Source of the DNA: an uncultured Clostridia bacterium
GTDB lineage: Bacteria > Bacillota > Clostridia > Oscillospirales > Ruminococcaceae
Direction of reading: 5' to 3'
DNA length: 59,580 nucleotides
Assembly: GCA_945876435.1 (NCBI GenBank)
Contig: CAMCOD010000010.1
Span: 1-59,580, forward strand
The notes under the pieces were generated by a model. The model had not been told where the DNA came from. It worked only from the letters and a program-made list of their open reading frames with translations, and searched no databases. How positions within the stretch are numbered: position 1 is the first letter of the stretch; each line of letters opens with the position of its first letter. The translations under genes were made by a program, and so were the position numbers. This document shows, one piece after another, positions 1 to 7,208 of this stretch.

Positions 1-6
1 TCGCTT

Positions 7-35
7 ATTTTATCACGCCGTCTCTCGTTTGTCAA
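7..35 (-). promoter_or_regulatory. Leftward sigma-A promoter, stable-RNA type (edge copy)
   Basis: On the minus strand a perfect TTGACA (30-35) is separated by 17 bp from TAAAAT (7-12). An A-rich tract lies just upstream (about 40-57), as expected of an UP element. It is the most downstream of three tandem promoters. The transcript leaves the window to the left. The target is inferred to be an rRNA operon, which cannot be seen. Confidence 0.7.
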
Positions 36-91
36 GCCCTTTTTTCGACTTTTTTCGTCGACCCCTTGACTCTCTCGCTGACAGCTTGATT

Positions 92-120
92 ATTATATCA
101 CGCCATCCCTTCCTTGTCAA
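92..120 (-). promoter_or_regulatory. Leftward sigma-A promoter, stable-RNA type (middle copy)
   Basis: The minus strand reads TTGACA (115-120), a 17 bp spacer and TATAAT (92-97), a full consensus match. It is preceded by repeated A-rich motifs (about 125-160) and followed by AATCAAGC, which recurs after other promoters here (216-244 and 4447-4475). Consensus strength, tandem arrangement and A-tracts suggest a growth-regulated rRNA promoter. Confidence 0.75.
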
Positions 121-215
121 CCGGTTTTTCGAAGTTTTCGAAGTTTTTTCGATTTTCTTCTTTTCCCTGCCGACTTTTCAGTATCTTTTCGATCCCTCTC
201 AGAGATAGCTTGATT

Positions 216-244
216 ATATTATCATATCCCTGACTCATTGTCAA
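216..244 (-). promoter_or_regulatory. Leftward sigma-A promoter, stable-RNA type (upstream copy)
   Basis: The minus strand reads TTGACA (239-244), then TAATAT (216-221) at 17 bp, or TATAAT (213-218) at 20 bp. It is followed by the same AATCAAGC element as the neighbouring copy. It overlaps the upstream region of the divergent sleB gene. Confidence 0.6.
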
Positions 245-354
245 CACTTTTTTGCTTAAATTTTTCTTTTCTTTACAAGAACGGGAAACACGGATAATTT
301 TTGTATTTTGGGATACAATCCATACAAAACCATTACCAAGAGGGGGAATTTACC

Positions 355-1077
355 TTGTCATCCTTACCATCTCAAACACTGTTTTGGCTAAAAGCCGCCA
401 TTATCCTTGCGCTGAATCTTTGTCTCATTGCCTTTGCCGTTTCCTCTTCCCGGACAACTACCACTGTTTTGCAGGAAGAAACCGCACCAGTCATCTCTCA
501 ATACGGTTCAAGCGGCAGTGAGGTGACGAAGATCCAGCAGCGCCTCAAAGCCTGGGGCTACTTTGATGGTCCTGTCACCGGGAATTATGGCACATTGACA
601 ACGGAGGCTGTAAAAAAGTTTCAAAGAGCTCATGGTCTTTCCGTTACCGGCATTGCGGATGCCGCAACCCTTGAGAAAATTGGTCTGCCCAGCGGAACAG
701 CCTCCACTTCCAGTGGCAGTACCGGCTCTTCTGATTATCAGCTTCTGGCCAGAATTATTTCCGCAGAAGCGCGGGGCGAGCCCTATATTGGACAGGTTGC
801 TGTTGGGGCTGTTATCCTGAATCGTGTGGAGCACCCTTCTTTTCCTGATTCCATCGCAGGTGTTGTTTATCAACCGGGAGCCTTTACCGCCATTACCGAT
901 GGTCAGATCAATCAGCCCGTCAGCGAATCCGCCTATCGCGCAGCCAAGGAAGCCCTCAATGGCAATGATCCCACCGGAGGTGCCATCTACTACTATAATC
1001 CCTCTAAAACCTCCAATAAGTGGATCCGCTCTCGCCCTGTGATCACACAGATCGGTGATCACCTGTTCTGCAGTTAA
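355..1077 (+). CDS. sleB: Spore cortex-lytic enzyme SleB-like (PG-binding + hydrolase_2)
   Basis: Predicted cortex hydrolase that cleaves muramic-lactam peptidoglycan during germination. From the TTG start, 240 residues: an N-terminal hydrophobic signal/anchor segment (about 10-30), a peptidoglycan-binding domain 1 repeat (about 50-110, with QQRLKAWGYFDGPVTG), a Ser/Gly/Thr linker (about 112-126) and a SleB/CwlJ hydrolase domain (about 127-240). The domain carries SAEARGEP; Glu138 corresponds to the catalytic glutamate of the family. The TTG start is chosen because an AGGGGG ribosome-binding site sits 8-9 bases upstream and the signal segment then begins at once; further upstream there is no good site. 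The gene overlaps the next by one base (TAATG), so the two are probably translationally coupled. A GATACAAT-like box upstream could be a sporulation sigma -10, but this is weak. Confidence 0.88.
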   Translation: MSSLPSQTLFWLKAAIILALNLCLIAFAVSSSRTTTTVLQEETAPVISQYGSSGSEVTKIQQRLKAWGYFDGPVTGNYGTLTTEAVKKFQRAHGLSVTGIADAATLEKIGLPSGTASTSSGSTGSSDYQLLARIISAEARGEPYIGQVAVGAVILNRVEHPSFPDSIAGVVYQPGAFTAITDGQINQPVSESAYRAAKEALNGNDPTGGAIYYYNPSKTSNKWIRSRPVITQIGDHLFCS

Positions 1078-2384
1078 TGAAACAGCTCTCCATGGCCTTG
1101 ACCAGCCTGAGTCTTTGTGCGCTGCTGTTTTGCGCGATTCTATTGCTGCTGCCTGCCCAATCCGCCTCCCTTGCTTCATCCAGCACACAGACCGAAAAAG
1201 AAAGGGTCTTATTCTCCTATGCAGCCGAGCAGTTGGATACTATTACTTTTACCCATCAGAATCAAAGTTTTACTTTGGTAAATCTGGGAACTCATTTTGC
1301 CTTGGAAAACTTCCCTTCCATTCCATTGGAAACCAACCAAATCCAATCCCTGCTTTCTTTGCTGGAGCATTTTCCTGGTGGCGAACCTACTTCTTTCTCC
1401 TTTGACGACCCCTGCCGCATTGAAATCACCCCGGTCAACGAAGCTTCACAAGTGATTTTAGTCCAGCAAAAGGGCGATCTTTGTCTGATTTCCCATGGAA
1501 GCGCCTGTTACCAGCTTCCGCTTGACCAGACAAAGCCCTTGTTCTGGTCAGTTGAAGATTATGTGGATACCACGATTGCCTCTATTTCTCCTAAGAATAG
1601 GACCGGTTTTCTTTGGATCAGCGGCGAGCTGCACCCGGAACCTTTGCAAATTTCTTTTTGTATGGAAGAAAACACGCTTCAGGCAAACATGATTTCTCCA
1701 TCTACAGAAAAGATCCAATCAGAGAAAATGGAACCGATACTAAACAGCCTTTTTTGTCTGATTGCAGAGAAGACCACTGTTCTTTTCCCTTCTGACGTGC
1801 AAATACAGTCTACTGGACTTTTTGACCCATTTTGTACGGTACAACTGGATTTCGGTGAGGATTCATTTACTCTATCCTGTTCCAAAGCGGAAAAGGATGG
1901 AAGTATTTTTCTGATGAAGGACGAACTTCCTGTTATTTATCAAATCGATCTTGCTTCTGCTCCATGGTATTCCGCTTGTTTGGAGTCTTTGACCAGCGTT
2001 TCTTTGTTTTTACCCCAGTATGAGGATACCACCTGCCTTATTGTTTCTACACCGGAGAACCAGTATCGCTTTACCAAGTGGGATGGTCAAGTCCTTTGTG
2101 GGAATAAAAAAGTGGATGAAAATGAATTTTTCCAACTCTTTCAGCTGCTTTCCACCTTAACCCCCACGGAAGCTGCATTATTTCCTTCGGAAAATAGAAA
2201 TCCCATTTTAAGCCTTTCCTTTTCTTATACCAATCCGGCCAAAAATAAGGATACCATTCAATTTTTCCCCTATGATAAAAACCGTGTCTACCTGTCCATG
2301 AATGGGGAAACCAAGTTTTTAACTGCTTATTCTTATGTTGAATCCATTGTCAACCAATGCGATAAACTTCTGAAACCCTCTTAA
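1077..2384 (+). CDS. DUF4340-like secreted or membrane-anchored protein, coupled to sleB
   Basis: 435 residues with an N-terminal hydrophobic segment (about 8-30) followed by a long extracytoplasmic region. The pattern after residue 50 (LDTITFTHQNQSFTLV, then a short module with SLLSLLEHF) resembles the repeated DUF4340 fold, a family of unknown activity. The start codon overlaps the sleB stop codon, giving a two-gene operon. In Bacillus the gene after sleB is ypeB, needed for SleB stability and localisation; this protein has no recognisable YpeB signature but occupies the same position. A partner or inhibitor role is inference from position only. No catalytic motif is visible. Confidence 0.7.
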   Translation: MKQLSMALTSLSLCALLFCAILLLLPAQSASLASSSTQTEKERVLFSYAAEQLDTITFTHQNQSFTLVNLGTHFALENFPSIPLETNQIQSLLSLLEHFPGGEPTSFSFDDPCRIEITPVNEASQVILVQQKGDLCLISHGSACYQLPLDQTKPLFWSVEDYVDTTIASISPKNRTGFLWISGELHPEPLQISFCMEENTLQANMISPSTEKIQSEKMEPILNSLFCLIAEKTTVLFPSDVQIQSTGLFDPFCTVQLDFGEDSFTLSCSKAEKDGSIFLMKDELPVIYQIDLASAPWYSACLESLTSVSLFLPQYEDTTCLIVSTPENQYRFTKWDGQVLCGNKKVDENEFFQLFQLLSTLTPTEAALFPSENRNPILSLSFSYTNPAKNKDTIQFFPYDKNRVYLSMNGETKFLTAYSYVESIVNQCDKLLKPS

Positions 2385-2411
2385 TTCTTCCACTGCTTTT
2401 TGTTGAAACTT

Positions 2412-2446
2412 ATGCGGAGAGGTCAAGTCCGCAGCCCTCTCCGCAT
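2412..2446 (+). terminator. Inverted repeat after the sleB operon
   Basis: An 11 bp perfect stem (ATGCGGAGAGG / CCTCTCCGCAT) with a 13-base loop lies 28 bases past the DUF4340 gene. It has no clean T-tract, so it is a weak terminator or an mRNA-stabilising hairpin. Confidence 0.45.
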
Positions 2447-2563
2447 ATCTATGAATTTTCCGCAAACTTCTCTCATATTCCTTGTGAATCCCGAAAGATT
2501 CATGTATAATAGCAATGAAAATGACAAATAATGCAAAATTCATGATATATAAGGTGCTTCACA

Positions 2564-3475
2564 ATGGAAAAAGAAAAAACTACCCCTACTTGGATCAAGA
2601 TCCTTCTTCTGTTTCTTGTCCTTGAAAATCTTCTTCTTCTACTTCTCGGAAAATATGCGTTGGAGCGTTTGGAAGAACGTTTTGATTCCATGGAGGATAC
2701 CCTCAGCCAAACCCAGAATATCGTTGGCGAAGGCATTACCTCCGTCAGCCAGGAAATGGAATACGCTCTCAGCCAGCAGGCCAGCCTTGTCAGTGATTTC
2801 TACTATACGCTTCAGCCTGCCCCAAGAGGCAAGATCCTTTTGACTTTGAGCGCCCAGTTAAAAAGTTATTCCGCTGGCTCCGCAGCTTCATTCTCCGTCA
2901 CGCTGGACAACGGGGAAACGTCGTTGGTAAAAACCACACTATCCAACAATACCTTGACCGCTACTGTAACCCTTCCCATCTGTGAACAGATCAGTGTAGG
3001 GCTGGTGATCACCGACAATCAAACGACCCTGGCCCAGTCTCTCTCGGAAATCAATCATGTTTCTGACTGCCTCACGGATCACCTGTACCTCACGCCGGAC
3101 CTGCAGATCAAACAACAAGGCTCTGATATCTTCCTTTCCGGAAGCATTTCTCTCATCAATGAATATGGTTCACTGGAAGAGCAGCAGTTGGATATGGTTC
3201 GTCTGGAAATCACACAGGGTGAAACTCAACTCCATACTTTCTATTTTTCTCAGGATTACGAAAATGCTCTTCCGGATGGTCAGGACCATCATATTCTGAT
3301 TTTTGAGCGAATTCGAACCAATCCCCGCAGCGGAGAACCGGTTAAATTCTCTGTCCGTGCCCGGGATAAAGGCAGTTTTGAATACTTCTGCACCTTTGCG
3401 GAAATGTCCATTGACGCCAACGGTGTGGCGTCTGAGCCTGTAAATTTGAACAACGATTTTCAATTAGTAGAATAG
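2564..3475 (+). CDS. Hypothetical single-pass membrane protein with coiled-coil stalk
   Basis: Unrecognised protein of 303 residues. A very hydrophobic Leu-rich segment (about 11-30) is followed by a charged helix likely to form a coiled coil (about 30-75, with LERLEERFDSMEDTLS) and then a beta-rich extracytoplasmic part (about 85-300) that has no cysteine pairs or obvious active-site motif. The start has AAGGTG about 8 bases upstream. It is monocistronic, bounded by the hairpin behind the sleB operon and the terminator at 3527-3560. It could be a surface or envelope-stress protein, but no function is assigned. Confidence 0.65.
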   Translation: MEKEKTTPTWIKILLLFLVLENLLLLLLGKYALERLEERFDSMEDTLSQTQNIVGEGITSVSQEMEYALSQQASLVSDFYYTLQPAPRGKILLTLSAQLKSYSAGSAASFSVTLDNGETSLVKTTLSNNTLTATVTLPICEQISVGLVITDNQTTLAQSLSEINHVSDCLTDHLYLTPDLQIKQQGSDIFLSGSISLINEYGSLEEQQLDMVRLEITQGETQLHTFYFSQDYENALPDGQDHHILIFERIRTNPRSGEPVKFSVRARDKGSFEYFCTFAEMSIDANGVASEPVNLNNDFQLVE

Positions 3476-3526
3476 GATTTAAAATGACCAGCTCCTGCTT
3501 GATCGGGCGATTTTCGTAAAACAGTA

Positions 3527-3560
3527 AATCCTCCGTATGATTGGAATCATAGGAGGATTT
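3527..3560 (+). terminator. Rho-independent terminator
   Basis: AAATCCTCC and GGAGGATTT pair around a loop that itself contains TATGATT/AATCATA. The stem is followed by a short T run on the plus strand. It ends the hypothetical gene upstream. Confidence 0.7.
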
Positions 3561-3627
3561 TTCTGCACGTTTTTCAAACTTTCCGGCATCTAAGGTCTTT
3601 TTCAAAATCCTTCGCTGCCAATCCACT

Positions 3628-3855
3628 TTATTTTTCTTTTCTAAATGCTCTCCAAAAGCATATTGCCAGTCCCAAAACCATGACAATCAGTGAGAGGATG
3701 AAAGGTACCAATGTATTTGTCCCTAAGAAAGAGCCTAATAATCCCTCAATGCCATTGTAGTTCCATGGATTTAATACAGCGTTGATAAAACAAAAAGCAG
3801 AAAATATAAGACCGATTATTGTCAGTAATATACCGTAAACCATTTTCTTATCCAC
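3628..3855 (-). CDS. Small two-TM membrane protein
   Basis: 75 residues with two hydrophobic helices (about 6-28 and 50-70) and a basic C-terminus (RAFRKEK). It starts at GTG; GGAGG lies about 10 bases upstream, while an ATG just after that site is out of frame and quickly stopped. An internal ATG four codons later is an alternative start. No family is recognised. It lies alone between convergent genes and the tRNA cluster. Confidence 0.5.
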   Translation of the reverse strand: MDKKMVYGILLTIIGLIFSAFCFINAVLNPWNYNGIEGLLGSFLGTNTLVPFILSLIVMVLGLAICFWRAFRKEK

Positions 3856-3951
3856 AATCCATCATCCTCCCAATCCCAGTCTGTCCGGTTCTTTTATTCA
3901 GTATAAGTCTTTCAGAAAAACAGGAATAAATCTACCATCTAAAAAAAACAG

Positions 3952-3988
3952 AAAGCAAAAAGAGGCTGCTTCCAGTGAAGCAGCCTCT
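3952..3988 (-). terminator. Terminator of the second tRNA-Glu
   Basis: A 12 bp stem (AGAGGCTGCTTC / GAAGCAGCCTCT) just downstream of the tRNA, followed on the minus strand by TTTTTGC and further T runs. Confidence 0.85.
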
Positions 3989-3990
3989 CA

Positions 3991-4065
3991 TGGTGACCCG
4001 TGCGAGAATCGAACTCGCGTTACCGCCGTGAAAGGGCGGTGTCTTAACCGCTTGACCAACGGGCC
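3991..4065 (-). tRNA. tRNA-Glu (UUC), downstream copy
   Basis: A full cloverleaf can be folded on the minus strand. The acceptor strand GGCCCGT pairs with the 3' end, the D-loop contains GGTCAAGCGGTTA, and the anticodon loop CTTTCAC gives UUC. The T-arm has TTCGA and CCA is encoded. It is identical to the copy at 4148-4222 and has its own terminator. Confidence 0.96.
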
Positions 4066-4114
4066 ATCTATCTATTTATATTACAGATGCCAAAGCATTT
4101 GTTTTTTCAAAAAG

Positions 4115-4146
4115 GAAGGGATCGCTTCAAACGAAGTGATCCCTTC
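4115..4146 (-). terminator. Terminator between the two tRNA-Glu genes
   Basis: The stem GAAGGGATCGCTTC / GAAGTGATCCCTTC (one mismatch) lies directly after the upstream tRNA-Glu. It is followed on the minus strand by CCTTTTTGAAAAAAC. Read-through or a promoter at 4066-4110 is needed to express the second copy. Confidence 0.75.
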
Positions 4147-4147
4147 G

Positions 4148-4222
4148 TGGTGACCCGTGCGAGAATCGAACTCGCGTTACCGCCGTGAAAGGGCGGTGTC
4201 TTAACCGCTTGACCAACGGGCC
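4148..4222 (-). tRNA. tRNA-Glu (UUC), upstream copy
   Basis: Same sequence as the copy at 3991-4065, with anticodon UUC and encoded CCA. It follows tRNA-Met by 36 bases and is probably co-transcribed with it from the promoters at 4364-4475. Confidence 0.96.
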
Positions 4223-4258
4223 AAATATAGAAAATTCTTTCGAATGAAAAAAACAAAA

Positions 4259-4335
4259 TGGTAGCGGCAGTCGGATTTGAACCAACGACACTTCGGGTAT
4301 GAACCGAATGCTCTAGCCAACTGAGCTATGCCGCC
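4259..4335 (-). tRNA. tRNA-Met (CAU, elongator type)
   Basis: 77 nt including CCA. The acceptor GGCGGCA pairs with TGCCGCT and the anticodon loop contains TTCATAC (CAU). The T-arm carries GGTTCAAATCC. The paired first base of the acceptor and overall similarity to Bacillus elongator tRNA-Met argue against the initiator. A tRNA-Ile with modified CAU is less likely, because the body matches the Met pattern. Confidence 0.92.
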
Positions 4336-4363
4336 ATATCATTTTATAAAACCGATAGGTCAG

Positions 4364-4393
4364 ATTATAGCACAACAAACTCCAGTTTGTCAA
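4364..4393 (-). promoter_or_regulatory. Promoter of the tRNA unit (proximal)
   Basis: The minus strand reads TTGACA (4388-4393), an 18 bp spacer and TATAAT (4364-4369), about 28 bases upstream of tRNA-Met. Confidence 0.8.
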
Positions 4394-4446
4394 GCATTTT
4401 CTGCCTTTTCGAACCAGCCAACCCGGTTGCCGTTGACTGCTTGATT

Positions 4447-4475
4447 ATAATACCACACCTTATGACGAAATGCAA
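4447..4475 (-). promoter_or_regulatory. Promoter of the tRNA unit (distal)
   Basis: The minus strand reads TTGCAT (4470-4475), 17 bp and TATTAT (4447-4452), followed by AATCAAGC as in the promoters at the left edge of the window. It forms a tandem pair with the promoter at 4364-4393. Confidence 0.6.
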
Positions 4476-4583
4476 GCGTTTTTTTATATTTTTTTCTCTT
4501 TCAGCCACTTGCATTATTTTTATTTTCAAAAGGTATGGGCTTCTGTCCTTTTTCCACAACCGGCTGACTGGTTCATTTCTTTG

Positions 4584-5312
4584 TTATTCCCGAAATTCTA
4601 CCCAGGCCTCGAAAGAGTTTTTCTCCGGCAGCATACCGCAGAAATACCACCCCTCCGGCAGCTCTTTGCGGAAAATTTCCACACTTTCTCCCATGCGGAT
4701 TTCCTTGTGATAGTGAATAACCAGCTTACGGATCGCTTTATTCATCATCAGTTCCATGGGAAGGCAGTCACAGATAATATCCGCATATTCCGTGTTGTTC
4801 ATATGATGATTAACATCTGTACGGGAATAGGAGGCTGCCACCGTTCCAACCGCTTGTGCATCGTTTACTTTCGGAATTGAAATATTGTGGCATTCTACGC
4901 TTTCCGCTCCGAAATTCAGCGGCAATCCTTCCGGGCAGCGGCGCAAGATCCTACGGTTTTCTGTATCAACCAGGATCCATCTGGCATCTACCGAAGCCAG
5001 AAGATCTCCTTCCTGACTGGATATTCCCGTATTTCTGGCATAAACTGCCCGTTGGGCTTTTGCTGGTCTGGTGACAAGTTTTAGCTTATCCCCTACTTTG
5101 ATCTCTCCGTAAACCTCAACGGATACTTTCGCCATTAAGAAGCCGCAGTGATTTTCCCGATACAGTTCATCGGTGATCCCCATGCAAGTGCAATGGTCCG
5201 TACTGACCTGCTGAACCTGACGCAGAATCGCCCCAGCCTTCATTCTTCCGTTTAAATCACAGTCATATTGATTAACAATAATAGTTTTTTCAAATTTTTC
5301 TCGAATATCCAT
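4584..5312 (-). CDS. Acyl-ACP thioesterase (FatA/FatB-type, double hotdog)
   Basis: Predicted to release fatty acids from acyl-ACP in the cytosol. 242 residues, the usual length of bacterial acyl-ACP thioesterases, in two hotdog halves (about 5-130 and 150-240). The motif VNHHMNNTEYAD (167-178) in the second half holds the Asn/His residues associated with catalysis. It begins 7 bases after the parB stop codon with only a weak GGTAG upstream, so it is probably expressed by read-through from parA-parB. A thioesterase in this operon is not typical and may be a lineage-specific insertion. Confidence 0.85.
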   Translation of the reverse strand: MDIREKFEKTIIVNQYDCDLNGRMKAGAILRQVQQVSTDHCTCMGITDELYRENHCGFLMAKVSVEVYGEIKVGDKLKLVTRPAKAQRAVYARNTGISSQEGDLLASVDARWILVDTENRRILRRCPEGLPLNFGAESVECHNISIPKVNDAQAVGTVAASYSRTDVNHHMNNTEYADIICDCLPMELMMNKAIRKLVIHYHKEIRMGESVEIFRKELPEGWYFCGMLPEKNSFEAWVEFRE

Positions 5313-5319
5313 ATAATAA

Positions 5320-6189
5320 CTACCATTTATTACCAGTTAATTTTGCCGCAATGTCTCCCAAATCTTCTTTGGAAAAGAAAGCAATTTCCAAACTGCCATT
5401 TTCTTTCTCGCTGACAGTAACTTTCACTTTACGCCCCAAATCGGTGGCCAGCGCCAGTTCCATTTCTTTGAAGAAGCTATCTTGATGATACCCTTCATCG
5501 TTTTTCGTTTGATTTTTTGGCAGCTCCAGCTTCTTTTTGGTGATTTTTTCTACATCACGAACAGAATATCTGCCTTTCTGAATTTTTTTGGCGATCTCAA
5601 TAATCTCACTCTGATCTTCAAGCTTCAGCAATGCTCTGGCATGGCCTGCCGTTACTTCTCCGGATTTCACCATATCAATCACTTGATCAGGAAGATTGAG
5701 CAAGCGTAAAGCATTAGCAACCGCGGGACGGGATTTTCCCACCCTTTCTGCCACTTTTTCCTGGGTCATATCATATTTGTCCATAAGCTGCTGATAACCC
5801 AAAGCTTCTTCGATCACATTCAAGTCTTTGCGCTGTAAATTTTCAATCAGTGCGATTTCCATGGCCTCATGATCACTAAGGTCACGGATGACCACCGGCA
5901 CCTCGATCAATCCGGCCATCCGGCTTGCCCGCCATCTGCGCTCACCGGCCACCAGCTGATACATGCCATTATCCAGCGGCCGCACCAGTAGGGGCTGAAT
6001 CACGCCATGTTGACGAATGGAATCCGCCAGCTCCATCAGCGCGTCCTCATCAAACTGCTTGCGAGGCTGCTCTCTATTGGGTTCAATTGAGCTGATCCGC
6101 AGCATCATATTGCCGCTGTCTTTGGTGTCATTGTCCACAAACAGTGCATCCAAGCCCTTACCCAGGCCTCCAAGCTTTTGTTTCGCCAT
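5320..6189 (-). CDS. parB: Chromosome partitioning protein ParB (Spo0J)
   Basis: CTP-dependent DNA clamp that loads at parS and spreads to organise the origin; partner of ParA and SMC. 289 residues. An N-terminal ParA-stimulating stretch (LGGLGKGLDALF, about 6-17) is followed by the CTP-binding box GERRWRAS (82-89), ENLQRKDLN (116-124), a helix-turn-helix near 138-165 (MTQEKVAERVGKSRPAVAN) and a C-terminal dimerisation domain. A perfect parS lies 15 bases upstream of its start, between parA and parB. A second, shorter ParB-family gene of the Noc type lies upstream of parA. Confidence 0.95.
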   Translation of the reverse strand: MAKQKLGGLGKGLDALFVDNDTKDSGNMMLRISSIEPNREQPRKQFDEDALMELADSIRQHGVIQPLLVRPLDNGMYQLVAGERRWRASRMAGLIEVPVVIRDLSDHEAMEIALIENLQRKDLNVIEEALGYQQLMDKYDMTQEKVAERVGKSRPAVANALRLLNLPDQVIDMVKSGEVTAGHARALLKLEDQSEIIEIAKKIQKGRYSVRDVEKITKKKLELPKNQTKNDEGYHQDSFFKEMELALATDLGRKVKVTVSEKENGSLEIAFFSKEDLGDIAAKLTGNKW

Positions 6190-6203
6190 GTTTCATCCTC
6201 CTT

Positions 6204-6219
6204 TGTTTCACGTGAAACA
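6204..6219. promoter_or_regulatory. parS site, perfect consensus
   Basis: A 16 bp palindrome, TGTTTCACGTGAAACA, exactly the Firmicutes parS consensus. It fills the parA-parB junction and overlaps no codons of either gene, so ParB loading here could also repress its own transcription. Confidence 0.95.
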
Positions 6220-6984
6220 TTATTTTTGTTCCTGTAAAAATTCCTCGGCCAGTTCCATATAGGCTCTTGCGCCTTTTGATGCCCGATCAAAATAGATACA
6301 TGGCATTCCGAAACTTGGAGCCTCCGAAAGCCGTACGTTCCGTGGGATCGTTGTTCGGTAAACTTTGTTAGGAAAATATTTCTTTACCTCTTCCACTACC
6401 TGAATGGTCAGGTTCAAGCGGCCATCAAACATGGTCAGCAAAACACCTTCCATCTCGATTGAGGGATTGTATAGCCTTTTGACCTGACGAACCGTGGCCA
6501 TCAATTGGCTTAAACCTTCCAGAGCATAATATTCACATTGTATGGGAACCAGAACGCTGTCGCTGGCGGAGAGTGCATTCAAGGTAATTAAACCAAGGGA
6601 CGGCGGACAATCAATAAAAATAAAATCATAATCCTGTTTCACCGATGCTAACGCTTTTCTCAGACGCATGGTACGCTCCGGAATCTCCACCAGTTCAATC
6701 TCTGCGGCTGCCAGATTGATGCTGGAAGCCAATAAATCTACATGTTCAAATTGTGTATGAATAATTGCCGAACTGCACCGAACGTCACTGACCAATAGAT
6801 CGTAGGTGGAAAGTTCCACTTCCCTCTTATTGATTCCCAGTCCACTGGTCGAGTTCCCCTGAGCATCAATGTCCACAAGTAAACATTGTTTTCCCAGCTT
6901 TCCCAATGCCGCAATCAGATTGATACAGGAGGTCGTTTTCCCAACTCCTCCCTTTTGATTGACAACGGAAAGAATTTTCCCCAT
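6220..6984 (-). CDS. parA: ParA/Soj chromosome partitioning ATPase
   Basis: Walker-type ATPase that cooperates with ParB in origin segregation and, in Bacillus, tunes DnaA activity. 254 residues from the ATG preceded by AAAGGAGTGAG; the reading frame extends upstream but without a better start. It has a deviant Walker A (KGGVGKTT, 11-18, with the signature first lysine), the switch region DIDAQGNSTSGLG and the Walker B stretch FIFIDCPPSLG. It overlaps nothing and is followed by parS and parB. A weak TTTTCA/TATACT promoter with 17 bp spacing lies about 60-90 bases upstream. Confidence 0.95.
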   Translation of the reverse strand: MGKILSVVNQKGGVGKTTSCINLIAALGKLGKQCLLVDIDAQGNSTSGLGINKREVELSTYDLLVSDVRCSSAIIHTQFEHVDLLASSINLAAAEIELVEIPERTMRLRKALASVKQDYDFIFIDCPPSLGLITLNALSASDSVLVPIQCEYYALEGLSQLMATVRQVKRLYNPSIEMEGVLLTMFDGRLNLTIQVVEEVKKYFPNKVYRTTIPRNVRLSEAPSFGMPCIYFDRASKGARAYMELAEEFLQEQK

Positions 6985-7156
6985 TTTCTCACTCCTTTTT
7001 TCAAAAACGATCCCTTTTTCTCGAAAAATCATTAAAAATCCTGTTAGAATCCAGTATAACACAGCAAAAATCAAATGAAAAGGCCTGAAACGCTTCTTCC
7101 CCTAATTTGTTTTATTTTTATGAATTACCAAACAAAAATTGCAAAATCAGATGATA

Positions 7157-7172
7157 TGTTTCACGTGAAACA
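7157..7172. promoter_or_regulatory. parS site, perfect consensus
   Basis: A second exact TGTTTCACGTGAAACA, between noc and parA and directly abutting the noc terminator stem. Confidence 0.95.
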
Positions 7173-7173
7173 A

Positions 7174-7208
7174 AGAACAGGACCGACACTGTCTGTCGGT
7201 CCTGTTCT
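7174..7208 (-). terminator. Terminator overlapping the noc stop codon
   Basis: A perfect 15 bp stem (AGAACAGGACCGACA and its complement) with a 5-base loop. The stop codon of noc lies in its ascending arm. The downstream T-run is short (TTCTTTG) and runs into parS. Confidence 0.7.
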
